Notes under the pieces: generated by a model | What the model saw: only the letters and a program-made list of their open reading frames with translations | What the model was told of the DNA's origin: nothing | Database searches by the model: none | Assembly: GCA_039196965.1 (NCBI GenBank) | Contig: JBCCUK010000006.1 | Span: forward strand, 1 to 64,000 | DNA: 64,000 bases | Reading direction: 5' to 3' | Origin: CALLCD01 sp039196965 | GTDB lineage: Bacteria > Pseudomonadota > Alphaproteobacteria > Caulobacterales > Hyphomonadaceae | Shown here: positions 1 to 9,919 of the stretch, piece after piece | Numbering within the stretch: position 1 is the first letter of the stretch | Layout: every line of letters begins with the position of its first letter | Translations under genes and position numbers: made by a program

Positions 1-106
1 CTATAAACCACCCGCGCCAAGAACCATCTTGCCCGCGACCTTCATACCGCCTTACTGTATGGAAGTAGCGGCATGAACGCCGCTATAAACCAACCGTCGA
101 TCCTAA
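1..106. other. Unexplained edge DNA with a direct repeat and a hairpin
   Basis: No protein can be supported here. The 10-mer CTATAAACCA occurs at 1-10 and again at 83-92. Between them TAGCGGC (66-72) and GCCGCTA (79-85) form a perfect 7-bp stem with a 6-base loop. In the frame of the receptor fragment that follows there are stops at 74-76 and 104-106. This could be the end of an inserted element that broke the receptor gene, but no terminal repeat or transposase is visible because the window begins here. Confidence 0.4.
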
Positions 107-1210
107 CAGTACGGTTGGGCCAGTCAGATCAGGCAGGCCAACACCACCGTATCGCCGCTGTCGTGCACCATTGAATTGCCCCCACCTTTCCTCGTTATAT
201 TAGGCCTTCCTATAGAGCCCACATCGACGTGTATCGATATTGTTCTCGCTTTTGCCGGCGAGAACGTGCCACCCCCTTTGCAGGAGACAACTTTTGATGC
301 CATCCTCCCTCGGGGTGTTTTGACATATAATGTAACGGATGATCTTTCCGTATTCTTCTCAGGTCAGCGCGGGTACCGGGCGGGCGGTACGTTCACTTTT
401 CTCGCCGCTTCGGATGGCGACTCCGTCGGCACAACGATCGAATTGGGCACATTTGATCCGGAATTTCTAACGCCCTACGAAATTGGTTTCCGGTCGGAAT
501 GGCTCGAAAATCGCCTTACATTCAACGGGAATATATTTCTCAACTTTCTCGACGATCAGCAGCTGACCGTTGCAGGTCCAACAGGTACAGAATTCGATAC
601 GCAGACCATCAATGCCGGAGAATCTCGAATCTTCGGAGCTGAGTTTAATTTCGATTATAAAGTCACGGACGAGCTCGATATCTATGGCTCGCTTGGCCTT
701 TTGGACACAGAATTCACCGACTTTCCTTTTGCGGAATCGGGCCTCTTCGAAAACCTGAACGGCAATGAATTCCCGGTGGCACCGAACGTATCATTTACCC
801 TGGGCACTTCTTATCAACATCGATCTAGCTTTTTCGGGAGTGGCAGCATCAGCTTTCAAGGGCCGCAGGAGAGTCAGATCTTTAATCTCGATGAGAACGA
901 TATCTTACCGATTTCCTTTGCGGCGGACCCAGACAATCTGCCAGGCGGGCTTCCTTCACCCGACGTGCTGGACTCTCTCCTTACGGAAGAAGTTGGTAGC
1001 CGTTTTCTGGCGAACGTGCGGATTGGCTATGCCCATGATAATTTTTCAATCGCATTCTTTGCGTCCAACCTTTTTGACGACCAGACGCCAATATTTCGCA
1101 TACGCGGTCTGGTAAATCAGGAAACTGGTGAACTTGGGCCATCTGCATCGGCGTCTCAAATTGTGCCGGACCCAAGAACATTTGGCGTGGTTTTGGATAT
1201 TGCATTTTAG
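107..1210 (+). pseudogene. TonB-dependent receptor, 3' fragment (C-terminal beta-barrel)
   Basis: The open frame encodes roughly the last 345-365 residues of an outer-membrane TonB-dependent receptor, a family usually of 700-900 residues that imports siderophores, vitamins or glycans. Visible signs are the barrel strand motifs GVLTYNVTDDLSVFFS and RGYRAGG, a strand pair ending in FGAEFNFDYKV, and a C-terminal GVVLDIAF with the terminal Phe typical of barrel insertion signals. The TonB box, plug domain and first half of the barrel are absent. The frame is closed by TAA at 104-106, and the first possible start (TTG at 176) falls inside a barrel loop and has no ribosome-binding site. I infer a broken gene rather than a short protein. 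An upstream 5' part outside the window separated by an insertion is possible. Confidence 0.75.
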
Positions 1211-1428
1211 AAGGATCTTTATGACCAATGCCGTTCCGCAGTAAGTGGTATTCTTTGTATCTTCGACGTTCCCATTAATCCCCAGCAGGCATAGCGGCAC
1301 GCACTGCGGTATATAGCGCTTATGCAGTTTGGCCCATTTGGAGAACGCCGAATTGCCTATTCTCGAATGGTCAGGAGTGTCGGCACCGATCAAATATGTG
1401 ATTACGACACAGAAAAGGCATAAGTCAT

Positions 1429-2433
1429 ATGGGATTGCTCATAGACGGCATTTGGCAGGACAAATGGTACGATACGAAGGAAAGCGGCGGTCGCTTTGTG
1501 CGAAGCGAAGCGCAGTTCCGTAACTGGATCACTACCGACGGCTCGCCGGGTCCATCTGGCAAAGGCAGGTTCAAGGCCGAGCCCGGCCGTTACCATCTCT
1601 ACGCCTCCTATGCTTGCCCCTGGGTGCACAGGACATTGATTTACCGTACCCTGAAAGGGCTCGAGAACATGATCGATGTCTCCTTCGTTCACTGGTTCAT
1701 GGCTGACAAAGGCTGGACATTCCAGAACGACCCAGAGGGCATTGTCGGCGACCGACTGCATGGGCTTGATTATGCTTATGAGATCTATCTGAAAGCCGAT
1801 CCGACATATTCCGGGCGCGTAACGGTGCCGATCCTCTGGGACAAGGTGACTCATACGATTGTCTCGAATGAATCCTCCGAGATCATCCGTATGTTCAACT
1901 CGGCATTTGATAAGATCGGCGCGCGCGAAGGCGATTACTATCCGGAGCCGCTTCGTGAAGAAATCGATCAGCTGAATGAGCAGATCTATCACGCCATAAA
2001 TAACGGCGTTTACAAATCAGGTTTCGCCACCAGTCAGAACGCCTATGAGGAAGCGGTAACGCCGCTCTTCAAAATGCTTGGCCGTCTCGAAGATCGCCTC
2101 ACATCCAGCCGGTTTCTGGTCGGCCATGAACCGACAGAGGCGGATTGGCGGCTCTTCCCGACCCTGTACCGCTTTGACCCTGTCTATGTAGGACACTTCA
2201 AGTGCAACATGTGTCGTCTGGCTGACTATCCGAACCTCTGGGCTTACACCCGCGACTTGTATCAATGGCCGGGCATCTCCGAGACGGTGAACCTGCAGCA
2301 CGCCAAGAATCACTACTATCAGAGCCATACCTCGATTAATCCCCATCGCATCGTTCCGGTGGGGCCCGATATTGACTTTGATGCCCCACACGGCCGCGAA
2401 TGTCTCGGGTCGAAAACCGTCGCAGCCGAGTAG
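1429..2433 (+). CDS. yqjG: Glutathionyl-hydroquinone reductase (Xi-class GST, YqjG/EcmB type)
   Basis: A cytosolic enzyme predicted to reduce glutathionyl-hydroquinones, releasing glutathione and hydroquinone through a cysteine mechanism. At 334 residues it has the family length. The active-site motif YACPWVHR places the catalytic Cys at residue 63, matching the CPW[AT]HR signature of Xi-class transferases. A thioredoxin-like half with WDK and SNESSEIIRMFN motifs is followed by an all-helical C-terminal half containing DWRLFPTLYRFD. The ATG is preceded by AAAAGG about 12 bases upstream. The gene stands alone; the next gene begins 162 bases downstream on the same strand. Confidence 0.9.
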   Translation: MGLLIDGIWQDKWYDTKESGGRFVRSEAQFRNWITTDGSPGPSGKGRFKAEPGRYHLYASYACPWVHRTLIYRTLKGLENMIDVSFVHWFMADKGWTFQNDPEGIVGDRLHGLDYAYEIYLKADPTYSGRVTVPILWDKVTHTIVSNESSEIIRMFNSAFDKIGAREGDYYPEPLREEIDQLNEQIYHAINNGVYKSGFATSQNAYEEAVTPLFKMLGRLEDRLTSSRFLVGHEPTEADWRLFPTLYRFDPVYVGHFKCNMCRLADYPNLWAYTRDLYQWPGISETVNLQHAKNHYYQSHTSINPHRIVPVGPDIDFDAPHGRECLGSKTVAAE

Positions 2434-2595
2434 AGAACCGCTCAGCCTCCCATGCAGCAGTTCGTCAATCAGGTGAGCACAAACCAGTGAACATACGCTT
2501 ACGGATAAGTGCGCTCTTGCCTTTCACAGCCATCGTGCAAGAATTTGGTGAGAAATTGCGACACGGTCGGAAAAAAGCCGTGCGGGAGGACAAAA

Positions 2596-4227
2596 ATGAG
2601 CGAATTCGACTACATCATCGTAGGGGCCGGCAGCGCTGGCTGTGTACTTGCGAACCGGCTGACGGAGGACGGCAAAAACTCCGTCCTGCTTCTGGAAGCC
2701 GGGCCAAAAGACACGTCCATGATGATTCATATCCCGGTTGGATATGCATCGACCCTCAAGGATCCGAAGGTCAATTGGATGTATGAAACAGAGCCGGACC
2801 CCGGCACCAATGACCGGGTTCACGTTTGGCCTCGAGGGAAAGTGCTAGGCGGCTCCTCCTCCATCAATGGGTTGCTCTACATTCGTGGCCAACGCCAGGA
2901 TTATGACGGCTGGGCGCAAATGGGGCTCCGCGGCTGGTCTTATTCGGACCTCCACCCTTACTTCCTGAAGAGCCAGAATCAGGAACGCGGCGGCATGGAC
3001 GAACATGGTCAGGGCGGGCCGCTTAACGTCTCCGACGTTACCGAAAAGCACCCTGTGTCCGATTCTGTCATCGATGCCGGCGTTGCCATGGGCCTGCCCC
3101 ATCGGGACGTAAACGGCGAGGATCAGGAAGGTATTTGCTACTATCAGCTAACGGTGAAGAACGGCAAACGCTGCAGCGCCGCCGTCGCTTATCTCAACCC
3201 GGCAAAATCCCGCAGCAATCTGAAAATCGAAACCGAGGCCCTCGCTGCGCGCGTCCTCTTCAATGGCAAGAAGGCCGTAGGTGTGGAGTATACACACGGC
3301 GGGCAACGTAAGGCGGCGAAAGCCCGAGCCGAAGTCATTCTCTCCGGCGGCGCGATCAACAGTCCGCAACTCCTCGAACTTTCGGGCATAGGCAATCCGG
3401 AATTGCTTCAGGCTCAGGGTATCGACGTGGTCTCCGCCCTGCCCGGCGTTGGCGAAAATCTGCAGGATCATTTTGTTCTCGGGAACCGCTACCGGATGAA
3501 GAAAGATGCGCCATCGGTGAACCAGCAGTCGCGTGGTCTCGCCCTTGTCGGGGAGGTTTTGAAATTCCTGACCCAGCGCAAAGGACTACTAACTCTGTCT
3601 GCGGCCCATATCGCCGCCTTTGTCAAAACGCGTCCCGAACTCGCGACGCCCGATGTTCAGTTCCACATCCTGCCTGCCACCATGGACATGCAGAAGATGA
3701 CCGAGAGCGGCGACATGCAACTCGAAAAGCAGCCGGGCCTCACCATCGCGCCGTGTCAGCTCCGCCCGGAAAGCCGGGGCAGCGTGCACGCAAAATCAGT
3801 AGATCATACAGTGCACCCTTCCATCACGCCGAACTATCTTGCTGATCCCCTCGATCAGCAAACCGCGGTTGCAGGACTGCGATGGGCGCGCAAGTTCACC
3901 GAACAGCCCGCCCTGTCCAAGTACATCGAGCACGAAATGGAGCCGGGTGCCGAGATACAGTCCGATGAGGATTTGCTTGCCTTTGCCCGGGAGACCGGCG
4001 GCACGATTTATCACCCCGTCGGGACCTGCAAGATGGCGCCGGATGGCGATACGATGGGGGTCGTAGACGGCGAGCTGCGCGTGCGCGGTGTTAAAGGCCT
4101 ACGCGTCATTGACGCCTCTGTCATGCCGCGCCTTGTCAGCGGCAACACAAATGCACCAACCATCGCCATAGCCGAGAAGGCCAGCGACATGATCAAAGCA
4201 GCGGCGAAGGAACCGGCCCTCGCTTGA
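2596..4227 (+). CDS. GMC-family FAD-dependent oxidoreductase (choline/alcohol dehydrogenase-like)
   Basis: A flavoprotein of 543 residues predicted to oxidise an alcohol group. The FAD dinucleotide fold shows GAGSAG at residues 10-15, followed by GMC signature 1 (PRGKVLGGSSSINGLLYIRG) and signature 2 (GGAINSPQLLELSGIG). The C-terminal substrate domain carries the catalytic His473 in YHPVGTCKM and the SGNTNAPT motif for the second active-site position. The reading frame stays open upstream, but ATG at 2596 is chosen because GGGAGGA lies 5-11 bases before it and the protein then starts right at the FAD fold. It resembles BetA in length and motifs, but no betaine genes lie nearby, so the substrate is not assignable. 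Confidence 0.85.
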   Translation: MSEFDYIIVGAGSAGCVLANRLTEDGKNSVLLLEAGPKDTSMMIHIPVGYASTLKDPKVNWMYETEPDPGTNDRVHVWPRGKVLGGSSSINGLLYIRGQRQDYDGWAQMGLRGWSYSDLHPYFLKSQNQERGGMDEHGQGGPLNVSDVTEKHPVSDSVIDAGVAMGLPHRDVNGEDQEGICYYQLTVKNGKRCSAAVAYLNPAKSRSNLKIETEALAARVLFNGKKAVGVEYTHGGQRKAAKARAEVILSGGAINSPQLLELSGIGNPELLQAQGIDVVSALPGVGENLQDHFVLGNRYRMKKDAPSVNQQSRGLALVGEVLKFLTQRKGLLTLSAAHIAAFVKTRPELATPDVQFHILPATMDMQKMTESGDMQLEKQPGLTIAPCQLRPESRGSVHAKSVDHTVHPSITPNYLADPLDQQTAVAGLRWARKFTEQPALSKYIEHEMEPGAEIQSDEDLLAFARETGGTIYHPVGTCKMAPDGDTMGVVDGELRVRGVKGLRVIDASVMPRLVSGNTNAPTIAIAEKASDMIKAAAKEPALA

Positions 4228-4329
4228 GGTACAGCTCTTGCCGCTACGATATCATTCGTAAGCTTCCCTAGTCGCGGTATGCCGTCCGCCATGGTATGCT
4301 TCGTCCGAGAGTAAGAGGAACTGACGATT

Positions 4330-4992
4330 ATGGACGTGCTGATCGCTATGGCAGTGTTTGTCTTTAGCCACATTGCCATTTCGCGGACGCGGCTTCGCCC
4401 CCTCGCTATTGGAGCCATGGGCGAACGCACCTTCAGGGCGTGCTATTCCCTGATGTCACTCACCCTCTTGGCATGGGTGATCATTACCATGATCAATGCT
4501 GATCGGATTGTCTTTTGGTATGCACCAGGATGGGCTTATCCTTTCGCGGCCATCGCTACGATAATCGCCTTCATACTGATCGGGCTCGGGGCCTATGTTC
4601 CAAATCCGCTCTCGGCCTCCTTCAGGCGAAAAGGGTATGATCCGAAAAAGCCGGGGACCGTTGGCTGGATCCGTCATCCACTGATCTGGGGGCTGACCAT
4701 CTGGGGATTTGCTCATATCCCGGCGAATGGCGACTGGCCTAGTCTGATCCTGTTTGCAGGGACAGCAGCTTTCGGCGTTCTCGGCACACGAGGCCTCGAC
4801 AAGCGTATGAAGACACGGCTCGGCGAAGAAACCTGGGATGAGCTGCAACCCGCAGTCGGCCATATCGATCTGAACGCGCTGATCGGCGTTGCGATTGGCA
4901 TGGCGCTTTGGGCCACCATACTCGTTGGACACGCTCATCTCTTCGGCGCTGACCCGCTCTCGGTCTTGCAGGCTCAGTTCGGATTGGCTTGA
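4330..4992 (+). CDS. NnrU-family integral membrane protein
   Basis: A 220-residue membrane protein with about five hydrophobic segments (near residues 1-14, 40-57, 67-87, 118-150 and 188-205). The N-terminal FSHIAISRTRLRPLA, GERTFRACYSLMSL and the central GWIRHPLIWGLTIWGFAH match the NnrU family, first named from denitrification (nitric-oxide) loci but widespread in alphaproteobacteria that do not denitrify. No nitrogen-oxide genes are present here, so a role in denitrification is not supported. The stop codon directly abuts the stop of the convergent lipoamide dehydrogenase gene with no base between them. Confidence 0.85.
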   Translation: MDVLIAMAVFVFSHIAISRTRLRPLAIGAMGERTFRACYSLMSLTLLAWVIITMINADRIVFWYAPGWAYPFAAIATIIAFILIGLGAYVPNPLSASFRRKGYDPKKPGTVGWIRHPLIWGLTIWGFAHIPANGDWPSLILFAGTAAFGVLGTRGLDKRMKTRLGEETWDELQPAVGHIDLNALIGVAIGMALWATILVGHAHLFGADPLSVLQAQFGLA

Positions 4993-6381
4993 TCAGATGT
5001 GCAGTGCGTGACCAAGGCCGCGTAGAGCCGCTTCCTGGAGGGCTTCACCCTGAGTCGGATGGGCATGGATCGTGCCGCCAATGTCCTCCAGCAGTGCACC
5101 CATTTCAATCGCCAGGCCAAAACTCGCCGCAAGTTCGGCGCACCCTTTGCCGACAGCCTGGATACCCAGCACAAGATGATTGTCCTTGCGGGCAACAATG
5201 CGGACAAACCCGTCCGTACGCTCAATCGCAAGGGACCGGCCATTCGCTGCGAGCGGAAAGCTGGCTGAGACAATCTCATGACCTGTTGCTTTTGCCTCAT
5301 CGGGCGATAACCCGGCGCTGATAATCTCCGGATCAGTAAAGCAGATGGCCGGTATCACCTGTTTATCCCAGCGGCGTGTCTTGCCAGCGATAAGTTCGGC
5401 GACCATTTCGCCCTGGGCCATAGCACGGTGGGCAAGCATCGGCTCCCCGGTCACATCACCAATGGCATAAATCCCGGTCATCGCCGTTCGGCACCGATCA
5501 TCGATTTTCAGAAATGGACCATCCATATCGAGCACGAGATTTTCCAGGCCCCAACCTTCAGTGACGGGCTTCCGGCCGACCGTGACCAACACTTTCTCCG
5601 CAGGCACGGTGTCCTTCTTTCCGTCCCCTGTCGCAATCTCCAACACTCCATCAGCGTGCCCAGCGACCTTTGCGCCGAGGCGCAGGTCAATGCCCAGGGC
5701 TTTCATCCGCGCAACGACCGGTTTTGTCAGCTCTTTGTCATAGAGCGGCAGGATGCGATCCTGCATTTCCACAATCGTGACCTTCGCGCCCAGCTTGGCA
5801 TACGCCATGCCCAGTTCGAGACCGATATAACCTGCTCCAATCACGGCGAGCGTCTCCGGAACCTCTTCCAGAGACAAAGCCTCGGTCGAAGATAGAATAC
5901 GGGTGCCAAAGGGCATATGCGGCAACTCAACGGGAATCGATCCCGTTGCAATGCAGATATTCTCTGCACTGATTTTTGTTACGCTATCCCCGTTTTCTAC
6001 GCGGACGGTCTTTCCATCCACGAAGCTCGCCCAGCCCGGCACGAACCTGGCCTTAGCTTTCTTCAAGAGACTACCGACGCCGCCCGTAAGCTGGCTGACG
6101 ACACCATCCTTCCAGGCGATCGTCTGCTTGAGATCGATCTTGGGCTTGGAGTTCTTGATGCCGAGAGCATTCTTCTTCGAGAAGTGCGTTGCTTTCTCAA
6201 ACTCGTCAGCGGCGTGGATCAGCGCCTTGGATGGAATACACCCGACATTGAGGCAGGTTCCGCCAAGGGCTTCGGCATCTACAATGACCGTATCGATACC
6301 CAGCTGACCGGCGCGGATCGCTGCCACATAGCCGCCGGGCCCGGCACCGATTACCAGAAATTTGCAGGAGATATCAGTCAT
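4993..6381 (-). CDS. lpdV: Dihydrolipoyl dehydrogenase (E3) of the branched-chain 2-oxoacid dehydrogenase complex
   Basis: A 462-residue flavoenzyme that reoxidises dihydrolipoamide on the E2 subunit with NAD+. The FAD motif GAGPGG is at residues 12-17, the redox-active disulfide is Cys43/Cys48 in GGTCLNVGCIPSK, the NAD-binding fold shows GAGYIGLELG, and the C-terminal catalytic His-Glu pair is in HAHPTQGE. It is the last gene of the bkd operon: the upstream E2 stop (TAG) is directly followed by this ATG. It is assigned to the branched-chain complex from context; it may also serve other 2-oxoacid complexes. Confidence 0.92.
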   Translation of the reverse strand: MTDISCKFLVIGAGPGGYVAAIRAGQLGIDTVIVDAEALGGTCLNVGCIPSKALIHAADEFEKATHFSKKNALGIKNSKPKIDLKQTIAWKDGVVSQLTGGVGSLLKKAKARFVPGWASFVDGKTVRVENGDSVTKISAENICIATGSIPVELPHMPFGTRILSSTEALSLEEVPETLAVIGAGYIGLELGMAYAKLGAKVTIVEMQDRILPLYDKELTKPVVARMKALGIDLRLGAKVAGHADGVLEIATGDGKKDTVPAEKVLVTVGRKPVTEGWGLENLVLDMDGPFLKIDDRCRTAMTGIYAIGDVTGEPMLAHRAMAQGEMVAELIAGKTRRWDKQVIPAICFTDPEIISAGLSPDEAKATGHEIVSASFPLAANGRSLAIERTDGFVRIVARKDNHLVLGIQAVGKGCAELAASFGLAIEMGALLEDIGGTIHAHPTQGEALQEAALRGLGHALHI

Positions 6382-7671
6382 CTAGTCCTCAATGAATATG
6401 GTTGCCGGACTCTCGAGCAAACCCTTGATGCGTTGAATGAAGACGGCTGCGTCCCAGCCATCGATCACGCGGTGGTCGAAGCTGGAAGAAAGGTTCATCA
6501 TTTTTCGCGGCACGAACTCGCCCTCCTGCCAGACTGGCAGAGTGCGAAATTTGTTGACCCCGATAATGGCCACTTCAGGATGATTGATCACCGGCGTCGT
6601 CACGATGCCACCCAGCTTCCCAAGCGACGTGATCGTGATCGTCGATCCGGACAGCTCTTCGCGGCTCGCGGTACCGGATTTTGCCGCCTCGGCGAGCCGG
6701 GTGACTTCCGCCGCGCACTCCCGCAACGACAGGGACTCCACATGGCGGACAACCGGGACTATGAGCCCGGTATCGGTCTGGGCGGCGACGCCCATATGCA
6801 TCCCGCCATATTGATGGATCACGCCGGCATCATCGTCGAAGCGCGCATTCATCTGCGGTTGCTCTTCGATTGCCCGCGCCATGGCCCGCATCAGGAATGG
6901 AAGCAGGGTTAGTTTAGCCTGCTCGTCCTTGCGCTCATTGTTGAGCCGTTCGCGAAGCTCTTCCAGCGCGGTCATATCCACTTCATCGACATAGGTGATG
7001 TGGGGAATACGCGCTTTTGAGCGCGCCATCTGTTCAGCTATTTTTCTCCGTAGACCAACGACCTTGATCTCGGTCACCGATGGATCGGCCGCCCGCCCGG
7101 CATTCGGCGCAGCGGTCACACCGCCCGCCTCCAGATAGGCATCAAGATCTTCATGGGTGATCCGCCCCGCACCGCCGGAGCCGGACACATGACGGAGATC
7201 AACCCCCGCTTCGGTTGCCCGCAATCGTACAGATGGTGCTGCCAGAGGTTTCTCACCCGGAGCGCGACGCGGCGCGGGCGGTGGCGGGCTTGCCACGCGA
7301 TCGGGTTCGGCATGGCTCGCTTGTGAAACAGGTGGAGTGGTATCTTCTTCGGGTGCGGGTTTCGGATCAGACGCGGCCTTGGAATTTGGAGGGGCTTCGA
7401 AAACCTCCCCCGGCTTGGCATTGCCGTCGCCTTCCACCTCCATACGAATGATCGGGGCTCCCACCGCAACGACGTCACCAATGTCCGCGCCCAGCCAAAG
7501 GATCTTACCATCGCGCGGAGCCGGAATTTCTACCGTCGCTTTATCGGTCATGACGGAGGCAAGGACATCGTCCTCGCGCACCTCGGAACCGATCTCGATC
7601 TCCCATTCTACAAGCTCAGCCTCGGCGACGCCTTCGCCAATATCTGGCATCTTGATGACGTGTTCTCCCAT
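6382..7671 (-). CDS. bkdB: Branched-chain 2-oxoacid dehydrogenase E2 (dihydrolipoyl acyltransferase)
   Basis: The core acyltransferase of 429 residues that moves the branched acyl group from lipoyl-lysine to CoA. The N-terminal lipoyl domain carries the lipoylation site Lys44 in MTDKATVEIPAP. A Pro/Ala-rich linker leads to a peripheral-subunit-binding domain (APSVRLRATEAGVDLRHVSG), then the catalytic domain ending in FDHRVIDGWDAA, the HxxxDG active-site motif. The frame runs 22 codons further upstream, but the ATG at 7671 is chosen because it overlaps the E1-beta stop as TGATG, the same junction seen between the two E1 genes, and the protein then begins at the lipoyl domain. Confidence 0.92.
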   Translation of the reverse strand: MGEHVIKMPDIGEGVAEAELVEWEIEIGSEVREDDVLASVMTDKATVEIPAPRDGKILWLGADIGDVVAVGAPIIRMEVEGDGNAKPGEVFEAPPNSKAASDPKPAPEEDTTPPVSQASHAEPDRVASPPPPAPRRAPGEKPLAAPSVRLRATEAGVDLRHVSGSGGAGRITHEDLDAYLEAGGVTAAPNAGRAADPSVTEIKVVGLRRKIAEQMARSKARIPHITYVDEVDMTALEELRERLNNERKDEQAKLTLLPFLMRAMARAIEEQPQMNARFDDDAGVIHQYGGMHMGVAAQTDTGLIVPVVRHVESLSLRECAAEVTRLAEAAKSGTASREELSGSTITITSLGKLGGIVTTPVINHPEVAIIGVNKFRTLPVWQEGEFVPRKMMNLSSSFDHRVIDGWDAAVFIQRIKGLLESPATIFIED

Positions 7672-8687
7672 CAGGCCGGCTCCATCACTTTCTTCAATGC
7701 CGCCCCAACACGCTTCGGCCCGGGAAAATACTCCCACTCCTGGGCATGGGGGTACGGCGTATCATATCCTGTCACCCGCGTCGGCGGTGCCTCCAGGCTA
7801 TAAAAACAATGATTGGCGATCAGTGTTACAAGCTCTGCACCGAACCCGCATGTCCGGGTCGCCTCATGAACAACAACGCAGCGTCCGGTTTTCTTCACAG
7901 ACTCGGCGACAGTGTCCAGATCGAAGGGTACAATGGTGCGCAGATCGATGATCTCCGCATCAACGCCAGTTTCCTCAACAGCCGCCGCCGCGACATGGAC
8001 CATAGTGCCATAGGCAACGAGCGTGACATCATTCCCTTCACGGCGGATCGCAGCCTTGCCAATATCTACCGTATAGTGATCATCTGGCACCTCGCCCAGC
8101 TCATGCTTCGACCACGGCGTCACGGCATGATCATGGTGGCCATCGAAGGGGCCATTGTAGAGCCGCTTCGGCTCTAGAAAGATAACGGGGTCATCATCCT
8201 CGATCGAGGCAATCAACATGCCCTTGGCATCATAGGGATTAGACGGAATGACCGTCTTCAACCCCGCCACATGGGCAAACAGCGCTTCCGGACTTTGAGA
8301 GTGGGTCTGGCCTCCATAGATACCACCGCCGGTCGGCATACGCACAGTCAATGGCGCAGTGAAATCCGCATCGGATCGGTGTCGCAGGCGCGCTGCTTCG
8401 GAGACAAGCTGATCGTAGGCGGGGTATACATAGTCCGCAAACTGAATTTCCACACAAGGGCGCAGACCATAGGCACCCATCCCAATGGCTGCACCTACAA
8501 TACCGCTTTCATTAATCGGTGTGTCAAAGCAACGGTGGCGGCCATACTTCTCCTGCAATCCTTTGGTGCACCGAAAGACGCCGCCGAAATAGCCGACATC
8601 CTGGCCGAAGACGACAACCCGTTCGTCCCGCTCCATGCAGATATCCTGGGCGTCGCGAATCGCCTCGATCATGGTTTTACGTGCCAT
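7671..8687 (-). CDS. bkdA2: 2-oxoisovalerate dehydrogenase E1 subunit beta
   Basis: The 338-residue transketolase-like beta subunit, which pairs with E1-alpha to decarboxylate branched-chain 2-oxoacids with thiamine diphosphate. MIEAIRDAQDICMERDERVVVFGQDVG, the GIVGAAIGMGAYGLRPCVEIQFADY region and the C-terminal TGYDTPYPHAQEWEYFP segment are characteristic, and the length matches Pseudomonas BkdA2 rather than the longer lipoylated pyruvate dehydrogenase E1-beta. Start and stop both overlap the neighbouring genes by one base (TGATG), indicating coupled translation. Confidence 0.92.
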   Translation of the reverse strand: MARKTMIEAIRDAQDICMERDERVVVFGQDVGYFGGVFRCTKGLQEKYGRHRCFDTPINESGIVGAAIGMGAYGLRPCVEIQFADYVYPAYDQLVSEAARLRHRSDADFTAPLTVRMPTGGGIYGGQTHSQSPEALFAHVAGLKTVIPSNPYDAKGMLIASIEDDDPVIFLEPKRLYNGPFDGHHDHAVTPWSKHELGEVPDDHYTVDIGKAAIRREGNDVTLVAYGTMVHVAAAAVEETGVDAEIIDLRTIVPFDLDTVAESVKKTGRCVVVHEATRTCGFGAELVTLIANHCFYSLEAPPTRVTGYDTPYPHAQEWEYFPGPKRVGAALKKVMEPA

Positions 8688-9919
8688 CAGATACCCGCCT
8701 CCTGACGTTGCCGGATCAAGTGGCTCGGGAGCTCCTTGTAGACATCCTCGAACATGTCTTTCGGGCTGGGGTGAGGTCCGTCATGGAGTGTGCCGTTCGC
8801 CTCCGCCTCCTTCTGGATGCGGATGACCTCGCTTTCGATTTCCGCCGCCATCTGAACATGGCGTTCCTCGGACCAAACGCCTTTTGCAATCAGATGTGTC
8901 TTCAGGCGATCGATTGGATCCCCAAGAGGCCATGAGGCAGATTCTTTTTTCGGTCGATAGCCAGACGGATCATCCGAAGTCGAATGCGGGCCAGCTCGAT
9001 AAGTGACATATTCGATCAGGGTCGCGCCGAGGCCCTTTTGGGCTCTTTCGACAGCCCATTTCGCCACCGCGTGCACAGCGAGATAGTCATTCCCATCTAC
9101 GCGAAGCGCAGGAATACCGAAGCCGAGACCACGCGAGGCGAAGGTCGCTGCTCTGCCCCTCGCAATGCCTTGGAAGGTTGATATAGCCCATTGATTGTTG
9201 ACGATGTTCAAGACGACCGGCGGCCTAAAAGTCGACGCAAACACCATCGCCGAATGAAAATCTGATTCCGCCGTGGCTCCGTCGCCAATCCATCCGGACG
9301 CAATCTTGTGGTCACCGGCTATGGCGGACGCCATGGCCCAGCCGACAGCCTGGACAAACTGCGTTCCTAGATTTCCCGAGATTGAGAAGAACCCATACTC
9401 CTTCGAGGAATACATGATCGGCAATTGCCGACCATGCAGAGGATCCGCCGAGTTCGAGTAGATCTGGTTCATCATGTCGATCATCGGATAGCCGGCGCTG
9501 ATCAACAGCCCCTGCTGACGATAGGTCGGGAAATTCATGTCGCCGAGGGACAGAGCCGCCTGAAAGGCACAGCCAATCGCTTCCTCGCCAAGCGCCTGCA
9601 TATAGAAGCTGGTCTTGCCCTGACGTTGCGCGTTCAGCATGCGTGCATCGAAGGCCCTGTTGGTGACCATGTCCTTCAGGCCCTTCAGAGCCTCGTCATC
9701 GGTCATTGTTCCAGCCCAATCACCCATGGCGCGCCCTTCATCGTCGGTGACGCGGATGATCTCGAAGGCAAGATCCCGGATATCTTCGGCGTCGGCGTCG
9801 ACGAGCGGGCGTTTGATCGCTCCAGCCTTTGGCACTTCAAAACTGCTGAAATCGGGCGTATCGCCCGGACGGCACTCCGGTTCGGGAACGTGCAGTTGGA
9901 ATTTTACCTTTTGCGACAT
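8687..9919 (-). CDS. bkdA1: 2-oxoisovalerate dehydrogenase E1 subunit alpha
   Basis: The first gene of the bkd operon. Its 410 residues equal the length of the BkdA1 type, with the N-terminal extension (about 60 residues) that marks the branched-chain rather than the pyruvate enzyme. The thiamine-diphosphate motif starts with GDG at 212-214 and ends with Asn241-Asn242. The phosphorylation-loop equivalent YRAGPHSTSDDPSGYR is also conserved. Product: the acyl-CoA entry step of valine, leucine and isoleucine breakdown. The ribosome-binding site is weak. The 235-base AT-rich region upstream probably holds the operon promoter. Confidence 0.92.
   Translation of the reverse strand: MSQKVKFQLHVPEPECRPGDTPDFSSFEVPKAGAIKRPLVDADAEDIRDLAFEIIRVTDDEGRAMGDWAGTMTDDEALKGLKDMVTNRAFDARMLNAQRQGKTSFYMQALGEEAIGCAFQAALSLGDMNFPTYRQQGLLISAGYPMIDMMNQIYSNSADPLHGRQLPIMYSSKEYGFFSISGNLGTQFVQAVGWAMASAIAGDHKIASGWIGDGATAESDFHSAMVFASTFRPPVVLNIVNNQWAISTFQGIARGRAATFASRGLGFGIPALRVDGNDYLAVHAVAKWAVERAQKGLGATLIEYVTYRAGPHSTSDDPSGYRPKKESASWPLGDPIDRLKTHLIAKGVWSEERHVQMAAEIESEVIRIQKEAEANGTLHDGPHPSPKDMFEDVYKELPSHLIRQRQEAGI

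Noticed and set aside
5917..6912. A 331-codon open frame on the plus strand
   Set aside because: It is antisense to the E3 and E2 genes of the bkd operon, both of which have complete motifs; the product has no recognisable feature.
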